From Candidatus Phosphoribacter hodrii (lineage in GTDB: Bacteria > Actinomycetota > Actinomycetes > Actinomycetales > Dermatophilaceae), in assembly GCA_016707175.1 (NCBI GenBank), contig JADJIB010000002.1, positions 752,501 through 816,500 on the forward strand: a stretch of 64,000 nt of DNA, written 5' to 3'. Below the pieces are notes generated by a model. It saw only the letters and a list, made by a program, of their open reading frames with translations. It ran no database searches and had not been told where the DNA came from. A program made the position numbers and the translations under genes. Shown here one piece after another: positions 42,946 to 54,753 of the stretch (position 1 is its first letter; the number at the start of each line of letters is the position of its first letter).

Positions 42946-43628
42946 GAGCCCCGTCCGTGCAGCGAGCCGGGCACCGGCACGAGGGTGAGCCGCGATCGGG
43001 CGTCCTGTGCCGCGATGAGTTTCTGGACGTCGGCCGCGGGCACCAACAAGGTCACGGCGGACGAGCTCGTCGACACTCCGAACGACCCCTGATCGGTCGG
43101 GATCCAGGCCACCGCGACGGCGTGCAGCCCCAACGCCGCGCCGAGGTAGCGCTCCTGGGCCGATTCGGGGTCGCGTGGGCTCACCCACACGTCGACGACC
43201 GACCCGGAGATCAGCCCGGCCACGGAGTCACCATCGACCCGGACGGTGACCGGCTGTAGGGACACGTCCGAACGCGAGCCCACGGCTGACACGGGGACGA
43301 GCTCACCGGCACGCACCTCACGCAGCACGAACGAGTCGGCCGGAGGCGGGGTCTGCGCCGACAGGTATGCCGCCACCGAATCGTCGAGCAGCACGTCCAC
43401 GCGCACGATCGTGCCCGCGTCGAGGCGATCACCGGGTTTGAGGGTGGTGGCCGCGGCATACCGAGGGACGCGGTCATCGGCGCTGGCCACCGCCTTGGCC
43501 CCGAGCGCGGTCGCCAGCAGGACCAGGACGATGCCGACGATCAGTCGGCTGTCGCGCCACGACGGGCGCTGCAAGCGCGTCGCCCGGACGCTCACGCCTG
43601 GCCCGGTTTGCCCCCCATGTGTGCTCAC
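42942..43628 (-). CDS. SAF-domain (CpaB/RcpC-like) membrane protein
   Basis: About 228 residues with one N-terminal membrane helix (LIVGIVLVLLATALGAKAVA) and a SAF domain (about 75-150; TLKPGDRLDAGTIVRVDVLL). SAF proteins such as CpaB/FlgA help assemble pili or flagella outside the membrane. GTG at 43628 is preferred; GTG at 43664 would add 12 residues. It is upstream of the CpaE-like gene (ATGA overlap). No secretin, CpaF, TadB/C or pilin gene occurs in the window. Confidence 0.8.
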   Translation of the reverse strand: MSTHGGQTGPGVSVRATRLQRPSWRDSRLIVGIVLVLLATALGAKAVASADDRVPRYAAATTLKPGDRLDAGTIVRVDVLLDDSVAAYLSAQTPPPADSFVLREVRAGELVPVSAVGSRSDVSLQPVTVRVDGDSVAGLISGSVVDVWVSPRDPESAQERYLGAALGLHAVAVAWIPTDQGSFGVSTSSSAVTLLVPAADVQKLIAAQDARSRLTLVPVPGSLHGRGS

Positions 43629-43747
43629 GCGCCCATTGTGCTGGTTTGTCGGCTTCCCTTCCACCGACCGCGATCAGGCTGTGGACAACTGCGGGTGCCC
43701 TGTGGAGGACGCCGGTCCCGGCCGGCGGACGCGCCTATGCTGAGCCC

Positions 43748-43996
43748 ATGCCGCCGCGCTTCCTGCAGCTCGCCGACGTCGCCGAGATCCTCAACATCTC
43801 ATCGGCCCAGGCCTATGCGCTCGTCCGCTCGGGCGACCTCCCGGCCATCAAGGTGGGCGGCCGCGGGCAGTGGCGGGTGGAGAGCGAGCAGCTCGAGGGC
43901 TACATCCAACGCATGTATGCCGCGACCCGCGAGTTCGTCGTCGCCCATCCCCTCGGTGGCGGCACCGGCGAGGACGACGACGCCGACGAGGGCTGA
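43748..43996 (+). CDS. BldC/MerR-like helix-turn-helix protein
   Basis: An 82-residue DNA-binding protein. LADVAEILNISSAQAYALV and LPAIKVGGRGQWRVES match the winged-helix of MerR-like excisionase-type and BldC proteins, and the C-terminus is acidic (EDDDADEG). BldC proteins bind direct repeats and control development in Streptomyces; small HTH proteins of this kind are common near the secA region in actinobacteria. ATG at 43748. It is divergent from the SAF gene. Confidence 0.85.
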   Translation: MPPRFLQLADVAEILNISSAQAYALVRSGDLPAIKVGGRGQWRVESEQLEGYIQRMYAATREFVVAHPLGGGTGEDDDADEG

Positions 43997-44010
43997 CCGA
44001 AGCCGTCCCG

Positions 44011-44559
44011 TCAGACCCGCAGGACTGCGCCGATCCAGGCGAACGGAATCGTTCGCACATCGCCCACGTGCTCGGGCCGACGGGGCAGATCGATGGGGTG
44101 CTCAGCCAGGTCGACGGCATCCTGACCAACCGCGTCGATCGTCCCTGACCGCCGCTGCCCGTCTCGATCAACGATGGTCACGACGGCCCGATCCCGACTG
44201 ATCGCGCGCAGCGCGGCTCCGACGGTGAACCCCTTGGCGACCGCACCGACTGGGGCGATCCGCCAGGCCAGCCCCACGACCGATCGAAGGGCGCCGAACG
44301 GAACGAGGACGGAACGCTCCGGAGTGGGCGCCAGCAAGACCCAGTCGGCCCCGACGTCCGCCACGACTGCGCGCACCGCGCCCAACCCCGCGACCTCCGC
44401 AGAGACGGCGCCGACGCGACGCATCCCCGCCAACCGCTCGTGCAACCCCAGCACCGCTCGTTCGCGACGGGTGCGGTCGGCGACCTCGGCGGCCAACTCC
44501 AGGTCGGCTTCGGCAGCCGCCTGGGCCTCCAGGTCGTCAAACAGCCGCTCCCATCGCAT
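44011..44559 (-). CDS. Uncharacterised actinobacterial protein
   Basis: A 182-residue protein of unknown function. Residues 1-55 are a helical, coiled-coil-like segment rich in Ala/Glu/Arg. The rest is beta-rich (DWVLLAPTPERSVLVPFGAL, RDGQRRSGTIDAVG, TIPFAWIGAVL) and could be a small barrel, but no family is recognised. ATG at 44559, convergent with the HTH gene and divergent from the LysM gene. I have no basis for a function. Confidence 0.6.
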   Translation of the reverse strand: MRWERLFDDLEAQAAAEADLELAAEVADRTRRERAVLGLHERLAGMRRVGAVSAEVAGLGAVRAVVADVGADWVLLAPTPERSVLVPFGALRSVVGLAWRIAPVGAVAKGFTVGAALRAISRDRAVVTIVDRDGQRRSGTIDAVGQDAVDLAEHPIDLPRRPEHVGDVRTIPFAWIGAVLRV

Positions 44560-44633
44560 CCGGTCATCCTTCCACCCGCACCCATCCGACGCGTCTCGAC
44601 AGCACATGCCTCTCTGGACACCCTCGCGAACTC

Positions 44634-44671
44634 TTGACAATGGTCTCATTCACAGGCAAACATAGGCAAAC
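44634..44671 (+). promoter_or_regulatory. Promoter-like TTGACA with two direct repeats before the LysM gene
   Basis: TTGACA (44634-44639) is a perfect -35 hexamer, followed at about 18 bases by the A/T-rich AAACAT. Immediately overlapping are two direct copies of AGGCAAAC (44654-44661 and 44664-44671) spaced ten bases apart, one helical turn. They could be an operator for a head-to-tail binding regulator such as the nearby BldC-like protein. The ten-base step is seen; the regulator is inference. Confidence 0.45.
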
Positions 44672-44699
44672 GACATCAACCGTGAGATCTGGGGGACCC

Positions 44700-45524
44700 A
44701 TGAGCCATTCACCGTCGCTTCCGTGGCGGGCCTTCGGCGTCGCCTTGGCCGGCGCCGTGGGCTGCTCGCTCGTCGCTGTCGTCTTCGTTCGGATCGGCGT
44801 GAGCAGTTGGGCGCTGGCCAGCCGGCCTGGCACTGGCCGGCCGGAGGACGCCTTGTTGGCGCTGATCGCCCTGCTCGGTGCCCTGCTGACGGCCTGGCTG
44901 GCGATGGCGACGGTGCTAGCCGCCCTCGCCGAGGTCCCGGGGGCGGTCGGGTCGGCCTGTGCGCGGTTGTCCAGCCGCGTCACACCTGCTGTCGTCCGTC
45001 GACTCGTCACCCTTGCCGTCGGTTCAGCACTCGTCGCGGCAACCGCGCCGGCGACCGCCTCAGCCGTCACCGCGGCCACCGCCGCGCGGCATACCGTGGT
45101 CGCCACCCTCGACCAGCCGCCAGACCCCACGTTCCGGCCCTTGGCCGAGCCGGCCCCGGGCCCTGCAGTGGCGGTGTCCACGCCCGACCCGGGCTTCGTG
45201 CCCCTGGCCCCCAGCGCTCCTGTCGCCACCGCGACGAGCATCGACACGCTCGAACGCGCCCCACGCCAGCTCCCCGAGGCCGGCGAGATGCACGTCGTGC
45301 GTCGAGGCGACACCCTGTGGGACATCGCCGCCGCGCGCCTCGGGCCGGGCGCGACAGCGGGCGACATCGCCGCCGCCTGGCCGCGGTGGTATGCCGCCAA
45401 TCGGCGGCTCATCGGGCCCGACCCCTCGCACATCGTCCCCGGTCAACGCCTCGTCCCCCCTCCCGAGGGTGCCCTGGCCGGCTCGCCCGCGGCGGTGCTG
45501 ACCTCGCCTGGAGCCTCGCGATGA
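44700..45524 (+). CDS. LysM-domain membrane protein
   Basis: A 274-residue protein with three hydrophobic segments in the first 140 residues, an Ala/Pro linker, and a LysM domain at about 195-250 (MHVVRRGDTLWDIAAARLG to VPGQRLVPPP), which binds peptidoglycan. The domain would face the cell wall. ATG at 44700 follows GGGGGA. Its stop overlaps the start of the DUF6459 gene (ATGA). It probably anchors or scaffolds an envelope process. Confidence 0.85.
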   Translation: MSHSPSLPWRAFGVALAGAVGCSLVAVVFVRIGVSSWALASRPGTGRPEDALLALIALLGALLTAWLAMATVLAALAEVPGAVGSACARLSSRVTPAVVRRLVTLAVGSALVAATAPATASAVTAATAARHTVVATLDQPPDPTFRPLAEPAPGPAVAVSTPDPGFVPLAPSAPVATATSIDTLERAPRQLPEAGEMHVVRRGDTLWDIAAARLGPGATAGDIAAAWPRWYAANRRLIGPDPSHIVPGQRLVPPPEGALAGSPAAVLTSPGASR

Positions 45525-46033
45525 GCTCAGCCCTCGCATCGAGCCCGCGGCGGGTCCACGTCGTGCCGCTGCCGGAGAGCCGGCCACCGGTGGTGCCTCC
45601 GGACGAGGTCTTCGCCCGCAAGGAGAGCGAATTCGTCCAGGACAGCCTGGCGTTGGACTTCCTGGCCCGCGATGAGCTTTTCGCCCATCAACTCTCGGCG
45701 CGCGCAGAACTGCCCGACCCCGCGCCTCTGGTTGCGGCGCTGGCCCAGGCCTTTGTCGAGGTCATGGCCGGGTTGCGGCCGCCGCCGCAGGTGAGTCGGT
45801 GGACCTCACCCGAGGTGTATGCCGCGCTCTGCCGCCGGGCCGCAGTCGCCACTCGCCGGGGCCCGGCCTCTCGGCGGCCTGCCGTGGTGCGTCGGGTGCG
45901 GGTCCAAGAGCCTGCTGACGGAGTTGTCGAGGCGTGTGCCGTCGTCATCCAACAGGACCGGGTCCGCGCCCTGGCCCTGCGCCTGACCGGCCTGGACCGG
46001 CGCTGGATCGTCACCGAGTTGTCGGTCGGCTGA
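45521..46033 (+). CDS. DUF6459 (Rv3651-type) protein
   Basis: A 170-residue protein of the actinobacterial family found next to secA, recognisable by RWTSPEVYAALCRRAAVATR, VRRVRVQEPADGVVEACAVV and the end RWIVTELSVG. The function is unknown. It is coupled to the LysM gene and convergent with secA. Confidence 0.83.
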   Translation: MSSALASSPRRVHVVPLPESRPPVVPPDEVFARKESEFVQDSLALDFLARDELFAHQLSARAELPDPAPLVAALAQAFVEVMAGLRPPPQVSRWTSPEVYAALCRRAAVATRRGPASRRPAVVRRVRVQEPADGVVEACAVVIQQDRVRALALRLTGLDRRWIVTELSVG

Positions 46034-46050
46034 CCGCACCGAACCAGGCT

Positions 46051-46065
46051 GGCGAGTTGCTCGCC
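46051..46065. terminator. Bidirectional hairpin between DUF6459 and secA
   Basis: GGCGAG (46051-46056), TTG loop and CTCGCC (46060-46065) in the 41-base gap between the two convergent genes. A short, compact GC stem; no T-tract. Confidence 0.5.
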
Positions 46066-46074
46066 GGACCTCGA

Positions 46075-48969
<2,895 letters not shown>

Positions 48970-49099
48970 AAGAAACTCCTCGAACGACGAACGGCGGTCG
49001 GCTCACGTAGAGCCAGAGACCCAGGGTAGTGCCCGGGCTCTCAGGTCACCTCACCAACGCCTCTTGCCGTCGCCCTGGTTCCGCGCACGTGCGAACCCG

Positions 49100-50170
49100 T
49101 CAGACCTTCAACTCCCCGCGCGCCAGCGTCAGCACCTTCTCGACGAAATCGATACCGGCGGCCTGGCTGGCGTGCCCCCGGCTGCACACGGCCAGCCGCA
49201 GGTCGGTCGAGGGCCCGGTGAGCAGGCCGGAGGTCGAAATGACCCATCGACCCCCCTGGTTGCTCCGAGGCAGCCAGCCGTTCTTGACCGCGACCGTCTC
49301 ACCGGCCCGGGCCACCCCGCCCACGCCCCACCGTTGGCTGGTCGTCACCGAGCGCATCAGCGCGAGGATCTCGGCGCCGGCCTCGGCCGTCAGCGCCCCA
49401 CCACCTCGCGCCAAGGCATCGAGGACGACCAACCGGTCGCCCGGCGTCGTCGTCGTCAGGCCCCAGGCCGACGAGGCCTTCGTCGCCGTCATCCCCATGC
49501 GCTGGTAGGCCTTGGCCATCCCCGGCGCCCGTCCGGCCGCGCGGAACAGTGTCGATGCCGCCGCGTTGTCGGAGTTGCGGATCATCACCGACGCGAGGCT
49601 CTTCTCGCCAGCCGTGAGCCCCCGACCTGCGTCGGCGGCGCGTAGGAACGTCGCCACGAGAATGTCCACCTTGACCGTGCTGGCCATCTCGAACGGCGCT
49701 CCCACGTCGAAGACGAACCGTCGCCCGGTCGCGGCGTCCAAGACGCCGACGCCGAAGGCGACATTCTTCCCCCGCGGCAAGGCGGTCAAGGCGGCGACGA
49801 GAGCGCCGTGCTCGGCGAACCCGCCCTCGACCGACGTGGGAGGAGAGGAGGCCGTCGGGGTGGCTGTTGCCACCGGGCTCGTCGCCGAAGCAGTCACTGT
49901 CGCGGTCGCGGGCGGCACCGTTGCCCGGGCCGCTGTCGTAACCTGAGAGGTCGTCGGGGTGGCGACCGGCGTCTGCGCGGCCGGGGCCGATCCCGGCGAC
50001 CGATCGGTGAGCACTTCGACAAGCCCGCCCACCAGCGCACCACCGAAGGCGGCCATCGCGACGCGACGAGTCACGTGGGCGCCTGCCAGAGCCGACGGAG
50101 CGAGCGCCTGACCCCGGGCGCGATGGCGCCCCCGGGACGGCTGCGGCGCGGAGGGCGGCACGTCGGACAC
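49100..50170 (-). CDS. Secreted or membrane-anchored serine hydrolase, beta-lactamase class A fold
   Basis: About 356 residues. The N-terminus carries a possible twin-arginine or Sec signal (HVTRRVAMAAFGGALVGGL), then a Thr/Ala/Pro-rich linker (about 65-115). The penicillin-recognising domain has Ser-x-x-Lys in ASTVKVD (near 161), SDN in RNSDNAA (near 198) and KNGW in place of KTG (near 296), so it resembles class A beta-lactamases. Substrate unknown; a DD-peptidase-like or lactamase role is possible. GTG at 50170 or 50161. It is divergent from the triple-GNAT gene. Confidence 0.85.
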   Translation of the reverse strand: MSDVPPSAPQPSRGRHRARGQALAPSALAGAHVTRRVAMAAFGGALVGGLVEVLTDRSPGSAPAAQTPVATPTTSQVTTAARATVPPATATVTASATSPVATATPTASSPPTSVEGGFAEHGALVAALTALPRGKNVAFGVGVLDAATGRRFVFDVGAPFEMASTVKVDILVATFLRAADAGRGLTAGEKSLASVMIRNSDNAAASTLFRAAGRAPGMAKAYQRMGMTATKASSAWGLTTTTPGDRLVVLDALARGGGALTAEAGAEILALMRSVTTSQRWGVGGVARAGETVAVKNGWLPRSNQGGRWVISTSGLLTGPSTDLRLAVCSRGHASQAAGIDFVEKVLTLARGELKV

Positions 50171-50240
50171 GGCGCAAGTATGGCGACACCTGCTGTGTCG
50201 GCGCGCCTTGGGGCCAACCCAGCAACCCCCGACCACCGCG

Positions 50241-50263
50241 GTTGAGCACAGCGGTTGCTCAAC
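50241..50263. promoter_or_regulatory. Palindrome in the divergent promoter region
   Basis: GTTGAGCA (50241-50248) and TGCTCAAC (50256-50263) with a seven-base spacer, a typical operator geometry. It sits between the serine hydrolase and GNAT genes, next to an inverted GTATGCC pair (50263-50296). The right arm of that pair includes the ATG of the GNAT gene. Confidence 0.5.
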
Positions 50264-50290
50264 GGCATACCGGCTCGACACCCTTGGGGT

Positions 50291-52039
50291 ATGCCGCCCG
50301 CGCCCCTCCCTGCCGACCCCTCCGCTTCGCCCGCAGTGACCTACCCGGACTGCGTCCCGGAGTTGTCCGACGGCGTCGTCACCCTGCGCGCGCACCGACC
50401 GCAGGACGCCGAGCGCATCGTGCAGCAGTGTGTGGATGGCGACAGCCAGGCTTTCCTGCCCCTTCCCTCCCCCTACGGGTTGCCCGAGGCGCAGGCCTTC
50501 CTCGACAAGGTCGCTGCGGCCTGGCTCGACGAGTGGGGCGCCCGGGAATGGGCCATCACCGACGCGGCCGACCCGAGCGGGCAGTTCCTCGGCAGCATCA
50601 ACCTGCACGAGCGCAGCCCCTATCGCGCCGAGGTCGGTTTCGGGCTGCACCCCGAGGGACGCGGGCGCGGGCTGGTCGCCCGGGCGGTCCGACTGTTGGC
50701 GGCCAGGGCGTTCGATGAGGGAGCGGAGGTGCTCCGGTGGCGAGCGGTCGCCGGCAACTGGCCCTCCCGCAGGGTGGCGTGGGCCTGCGGCTTCGAGGCC
50801 CCGACGACCCTGATCGGGGGACGACTGGACAGCGACGGGCATCCCGGCGACGAATGGCATGCCGTGCTGCGCCCCGGCGAGCCGATGGCCCCGCGTACCC
50901 CCTGGTTGGTCGCCCCCGACGTCGCTCGGGGCCGGATCCGGCTGCGGGAGTTCCGCGACGACGACGAGCACTGGCTGCCAGCCGAACGCGACGACCGCGC
51001 GGCCCGTTTCCTCACCCGGGGCATGCCCACCCGCAGCCGGTATGCCGCGTGGCTCACCGACGTGCGCTCCGCCGCTGCGGTGGGCAACACCATCCAGTGG
51101 GCGCTGGCCGACCGGCATACCGATGAGGTCCTGGGGGCGATCGTCCTCACCCGACTGGCGCATCCGCGCACCCGAGACACGGCGGTCGTGGGCTACTGGC
51201 TGCTCCCCCAGTGGCGCGGCCAGGGTTTGATGATCGAGGGCCTGGACCTCGCGATCGACACCGCGTTCGCGCCGAAGCCTGAGGGCCTGGGGCTGCGGGC
51301 CCTGCGTGCAGTGGCCGACGCGACCAACACCGAGTCGGCTCGGGTGCTGCGTGCGGCCGGCTTCGTCAGTGGCGGCCGGGAGCGGGCGGCATACACCCAC
51401 GTGGACGAGCCCCCCGCTGACGCGGTCACCTTCGACGTGTTGGTGATCGACGACCGGGAGGCCCAGCGCGTGCGGCCCTTGCCGATCCCGGTCATCGAGA
51501 CCGAGCGACTTCGCCTGCGGCCGTGGCGGGAGACCGACCGGCCCGACCCTGCCGACGATCCCGACGAAGCCGTGCGGCGCTTCATCCCCGCCGGTGCGGC
51601 TCCCGGGCACGCCGACTTCGACGTGTGGCTCGCACGCAAGCGCCGGTTCAACGACGAAGGCAGCCTGGTGGAGTGGTGTCTCGCCGATCGCGAGACCGAC
51701 CGGGCGCTGGGCAGCGTGGGACTCTTCACCCGCGGTGACGGACCGATCGACTTCAACGTCGAGATCGGCTACTTCATCTTCCCGACGGCGCGCGGGCACC
51801 GCTACGTCGGTGAGGCGCTCCCCCACGTCATCGAGCACGCCTTCCGGCCGCGATTGGAAGGCGGCCTCGGCGTGAGCCGCGTCCATGCGGGGGCCGACAC
51901 GGACAACGACGCCTCACGGGCGATCCTGCGCGCCGCCGGGCTGCGCGAGTGGGGCCACGATCGGCAGGCGTGGCGGCGGGCCGACGGCTCCCTGAGCGAT
52001 GGGAGCTATGCCGAACTCTTGGTCACCGATCCGCGCTGA
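50291..52039 (+). CDS. Fusion of three GNAT acetyltransferase domains
   Basis: A 582-residue protein with three GNAT domains in tandem: about 20-190, 205-385 and 395-575. Each has a beta-strand/loop matching the acetyl-CoA binding region: LHPEGRGRGLVARAVRLLAA, LLPQWRGQGLMIEGLDLAID, and FPTARGHRYVGEALPHVIEH. The third keeps a weaker RGxGxG. ATG at 50291 is preferred over an in-frame TTG at 50255. Substrates are unknown; RimJ/RimL-type domains are suggested. The 3' end overlaps the convergent MFS gene by 34 bases. Confidence 0.85.
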   Translation: MPPAPLPADPSASPAVTYPDCVPELSDGVVTLRAHRPQDAERIVQQCVDGDSQAFLPLPSPYGLPEAQAFLDKVAAAWLDEWGAREWAITDAADPSGQFLGSINLHERSPYRAEVGFGLHPEGRGRGLVARAVRLLAARAFDEGAEVLRWRAVAGNWPSRRVAWACGFEAPTTLIGGRLDSDGHPGDEWHAVLRPGEPMAPRTPWLVAPDVARGRIRLREFRDDDEHWLPAERDDRAARFLTRGMPTRSRYAAWLTDVRSAAAVGNTIQWALADRHTDEVLGAIVLTRLAHPRTRDTAVVGYWLLPQWRGQGLMIEGLDLAIDTAFAPKPEGLGLRALRAVADATNTESARVLRAAGFVSGGRERAAYTHVDEPPADAVTFDVLVIDDREAQRVRPLPIPVIETERLRLRPWRETDRPDPADDPDEAVRRFIPAGAAPGHADFDVWLARKRRFNDEGSLVEWCLADRETDRALGSVGLFTRGDGPIDFNVEIGYFIFPTARGHRYVGEALPHVIEHAFRPRLEGGLGVSRVHAGADTDNDASRAILRAAGLREWGHDRQAWRRADGSLSDGSYAELLVTDPR

Positions 52040-53437
52040 CCGGCGGACGGCCCCGCGTCATCTGGGGTGGTTCCAGGCGAGCGAGCGCCTTCGGGTGCCC
52101 GGCGCGGGATCGCCAGGCAGGCGAATCCGGCAATGAGACAGAGGATTCCGGCGGTGAGCCACGCCCAGAAGTAGTCGCCGCTGGACTGGCGCACCCAGCC
52201 CGCGAAGGTCGCCGCGATCCCGGCCCCGACCATGTGCGCCGCGAACACCCAGCCGAACACGATGCTTGAGCGCTCCAACCCGAAGTGGGCCCGGCACAAC
52301 GCCATCGTCGGCGGGACGGTCGCCACCCAGTCCAACCCATAGAAGACGATGAAGAGGAACAGGCTCGGCTCGACTCCCGGCCCGAGGACCGACGGGACGA
52401 CGAGCAGCGACAGGCCCCGCAGGACGTAGTAGCCCACCAACAGCAGCCGCGGGTCCACCCGGTCGGTCAGCCAGCCCGAGGCGACCGTCCCGGCGATGTC
52501 GAAGATGCCGATCAGGGCGAGCAACCCCGCCGCGGTCGTCGGCGGCATCCCGTGGTCGTGAGCCGCAGGGATGAAGTGGGTGCCGATGAGCCCGTTCGTC
52601 GACCACCCGCAGATGAAGAACGTCCCGGCCAGCAGCCAGAACGACAGTCGGTGGCTCGCCTCCCCGAGGGTCTGCAGGGCGACCCGCGCAGGCAAAGCTG
52701 CCTCGGCGCGACCGCCCGTGCCCTCGGTATGCCGCCCGCTCACCACTGCTGTCGGCGTGACCACGGACTCGGGCTTGGACTCGGGGCTCGGGCTCGGGCT
52801 CGACCTCGGGCGCAGCACCGTAGGGGCGGACCCCGACGTCGGCCGGACGATCGGCGACCACGAGGACGATCACCGGAATGATCGCGAAGGCTGCCCCGGC
52901 GACGACGAGCGCGGCATACCTCCAGCCGGGTCCGGCCGCGAGCGCAGCGATCGCGGGCAGGAAGACGAGTTGGCCGGTCGAGGAGGCCGCCGAGAAGAGG
53001 CCGGTGACCAGGCCCCGTCGGGACTCGAACCACCGGTTGGCGACGACCGACCCGAGGACCAGGGCCATCGCCCCAGCGCCCAACCCGACGAACCCGCCCC
53101 AGAGGACCCACAACTGCCAGGGCGAGGTCATCACCGTCGTCAGCCCGCTGCCGATCCCGACGAGCAGCAGCGCGGCGACGATGACCCGGCGCAGGCCCAG
53201 ACGCTCCATGAGGGCGGCGGCGAACGGCGCCGTCAGGCCATAGATGACGAGGTTGGCGGTCACAGCGCCCGAAGTCATGGTGCGGCTCCACCCGAACTCG
53301 TGCTCCAGCGGCTCGATCAGGGCGCCCGTCGAGGATCGGAAGCCGGCGGCGGCGACCAAGGCTCCCAGCACAGCCAGGGCCACCCACCAGGCGCGATGGA
53401 TGGTGCGACGTTCGGTGGACGGGGTCGTCACGATCAC
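52006..53437 (-). CDS. MFS transporter, frameshifted by one C
   Basis: Two minus-strand frames join to a 476-residue, twelve-helix MFS protein (Bcr/OFA-like oxalate or monocarboxylate type). The N-terminal frame runs from VALAVLGALVAAAGFRSSTG to VGVRPYGAAPEVEPEPEP. The C-terminal frame runs from KPESVVTPTAVV to LIAGFACLAIPRRAPEG. The switch is within a GAGCCC repeat where the plus strand has GGGG at 52783-52786 in place of GGG; dropping one base restores PEPESKPESVVT. This is a likely homopolymer error within the hydrophilic mid-loop. The start is ATG at 53437. Confidence 0.8.
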
Positions 53438-53514
53438 TCCTTAGGTCCTGGCGAAGCCCGCCGGATGCGCAGGGCAGCAGTCTGGCCTACGACCCGCCGA
53501 ATCGCCGACCCGGT

Positions 53515-54714
53515 TTAGGGGGCAGTGCCCGGGACCGACACGTCGGTCAGTTCGAGCCAACCGGCCAGGGCGGCGAGCTCGCGTTCCAGCGCCGCGGCGG
53601 CCTCGGGCGGCGCCCCGGGCTCCCAGGTCAGTTGCGGCACCCGCAGGACCCCGGCGGCTCGGTCGGCCTTGAGGTCGACGCGGGCGACGATCGTGTCGCC
53701 GAAGACGAACGGCAGCACGTAGTAGCCATGGATCCGTTGCGGCGCAGGCGTATAGATCTCCAGCCGGTAGCGGACGCCGAACAGCGCCTCGGTGCGCGGC
53801 CGGTGCCAGACGAGCGAGTCGAACGGGCTCACCAACGCCTCGACGTGCACCGACCGGGGCACTCGCGCGGCGCTCCACAGGTATGCCGTGTCCCGCCACC
53901 CAACGACCCTCACCTCTTCGATGCAGCCCTCCGCGCACAGGACCGCGATGGCGTCGCGCGCCTGAGCCCGGGTCAGGCGGAAGTAGTCGGCCAGGCTCGC
54001 CTCCGTGGCCACACCGAGGGCGCTGGCAGCCATCCGAACCAGCTCGGTGATCGCCTCGCCCTCCGTCCGGGCGTCGTCCCGAGCAGCCCACGCTGCTCGG
54101 AGGGCCGGCGGAGCGACCCGGCTGGGGGCGGCATACCGACGCTCGAAGGACGCAGTGCGCCCCGCTGAGGCGACCTGCCCCGACCAGAAGAGCCATTCCA
54201 ACGCCCGCTTGACCGCCGACCAGTTCCAGCCCCAGTCCTCACGGGATCGCGGTACGTCGTGCGCGAGCGCGGCCTCTACCTGGCGCGAGGTCAGCGGGCC
54301 GCGATCAGTGACCTCCCGCAGCACGGCCTCGACAAGGCCCGGGTGTTCGGCGTGGACCTGACGCATGCCGCCCCACGCCTCGGACTCCGCAGCCCGCATC
54401 CGACCGGCGAACAGCGGCCAGGTCGCGGGCGCGACGAGGGCCGCCTCGTGCGCCCAGTATTCGACGAGACGACGCGGCGCGGCGTCGCGCATCCGATCCA
54501 ACGCCTCGCGGTCATAGGGGCCGAGGCGGCTGAAGAACGGCAGGTAATGACTGCGCGCCACGACGTTGACGCTGTCGATCTGGACGACGCCGAGCCGGTC
54601 GATCACGCCGCCCAAGTGCCGGGTGCCGACCGAGCCGGGTGCGGGACGCTGCGCGGTCAACCCTTGAGCGGCTATCGCGATCCGCCGGGCCTGGGCTCCA
54701 GTCAGCTCACGCAT
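53515..54714 (-). CDS. YcaQ-like DNA glycosylase (HTH_42, winged helix)
   Basis: A 399-residue protein of the AlkZ/YcaQ family, DNA glycosylases that unhook interstrand crosslinks and bulky adducts. The catalytic QxD motif of the YcaQ-like branch is QID at 45-47 in GVVQIDSVNVV. Three tandem winged-helix domains follow (about 110-300), then a beta-barrel end (YYVLPFVFGDTIVARVDLK). Length and order match the family. The native lesion is not known. Confidence 0.87.
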   Translation of the reverse strand: MRELTGAQARRIAIAAQGLTAQRPAPGSVGTRHLGGVIDRLGVVQIDSVNVVARSHYLPFFSRLGPYDREALDRMRDAAPRRLVEYWAHEAALVAPATWPLFAGRMRAAESEAWGGMRQVHAEHPGLVEAVLREVTDRGPLTSRQVEAALAHDVPRSREDWGWNWSAVKRALEWLFWSGQVASAGRTASFERRYAAPSRVAPPALRAAWAARDDARTEGEAITELVRMAASALGVATEASLADYFRLTRAQARDAIAVLCAEGCIEEVRVVGWRDTAYLWSAARVPRSVHVEALVSPFDSLVWHRPRTEALFGVRYRLEIYTPAPQRIHGYYVLPFVFGDTIVARVDLKADRAAGVLRVPQLTWEPGAPPEAAAALERELAALAGWLELTDVSVPGTAP

Positions 54715-54753
54715 CGCTCACCCGAGGCACTCGCCCAGCAGGTATGCCGCCGC

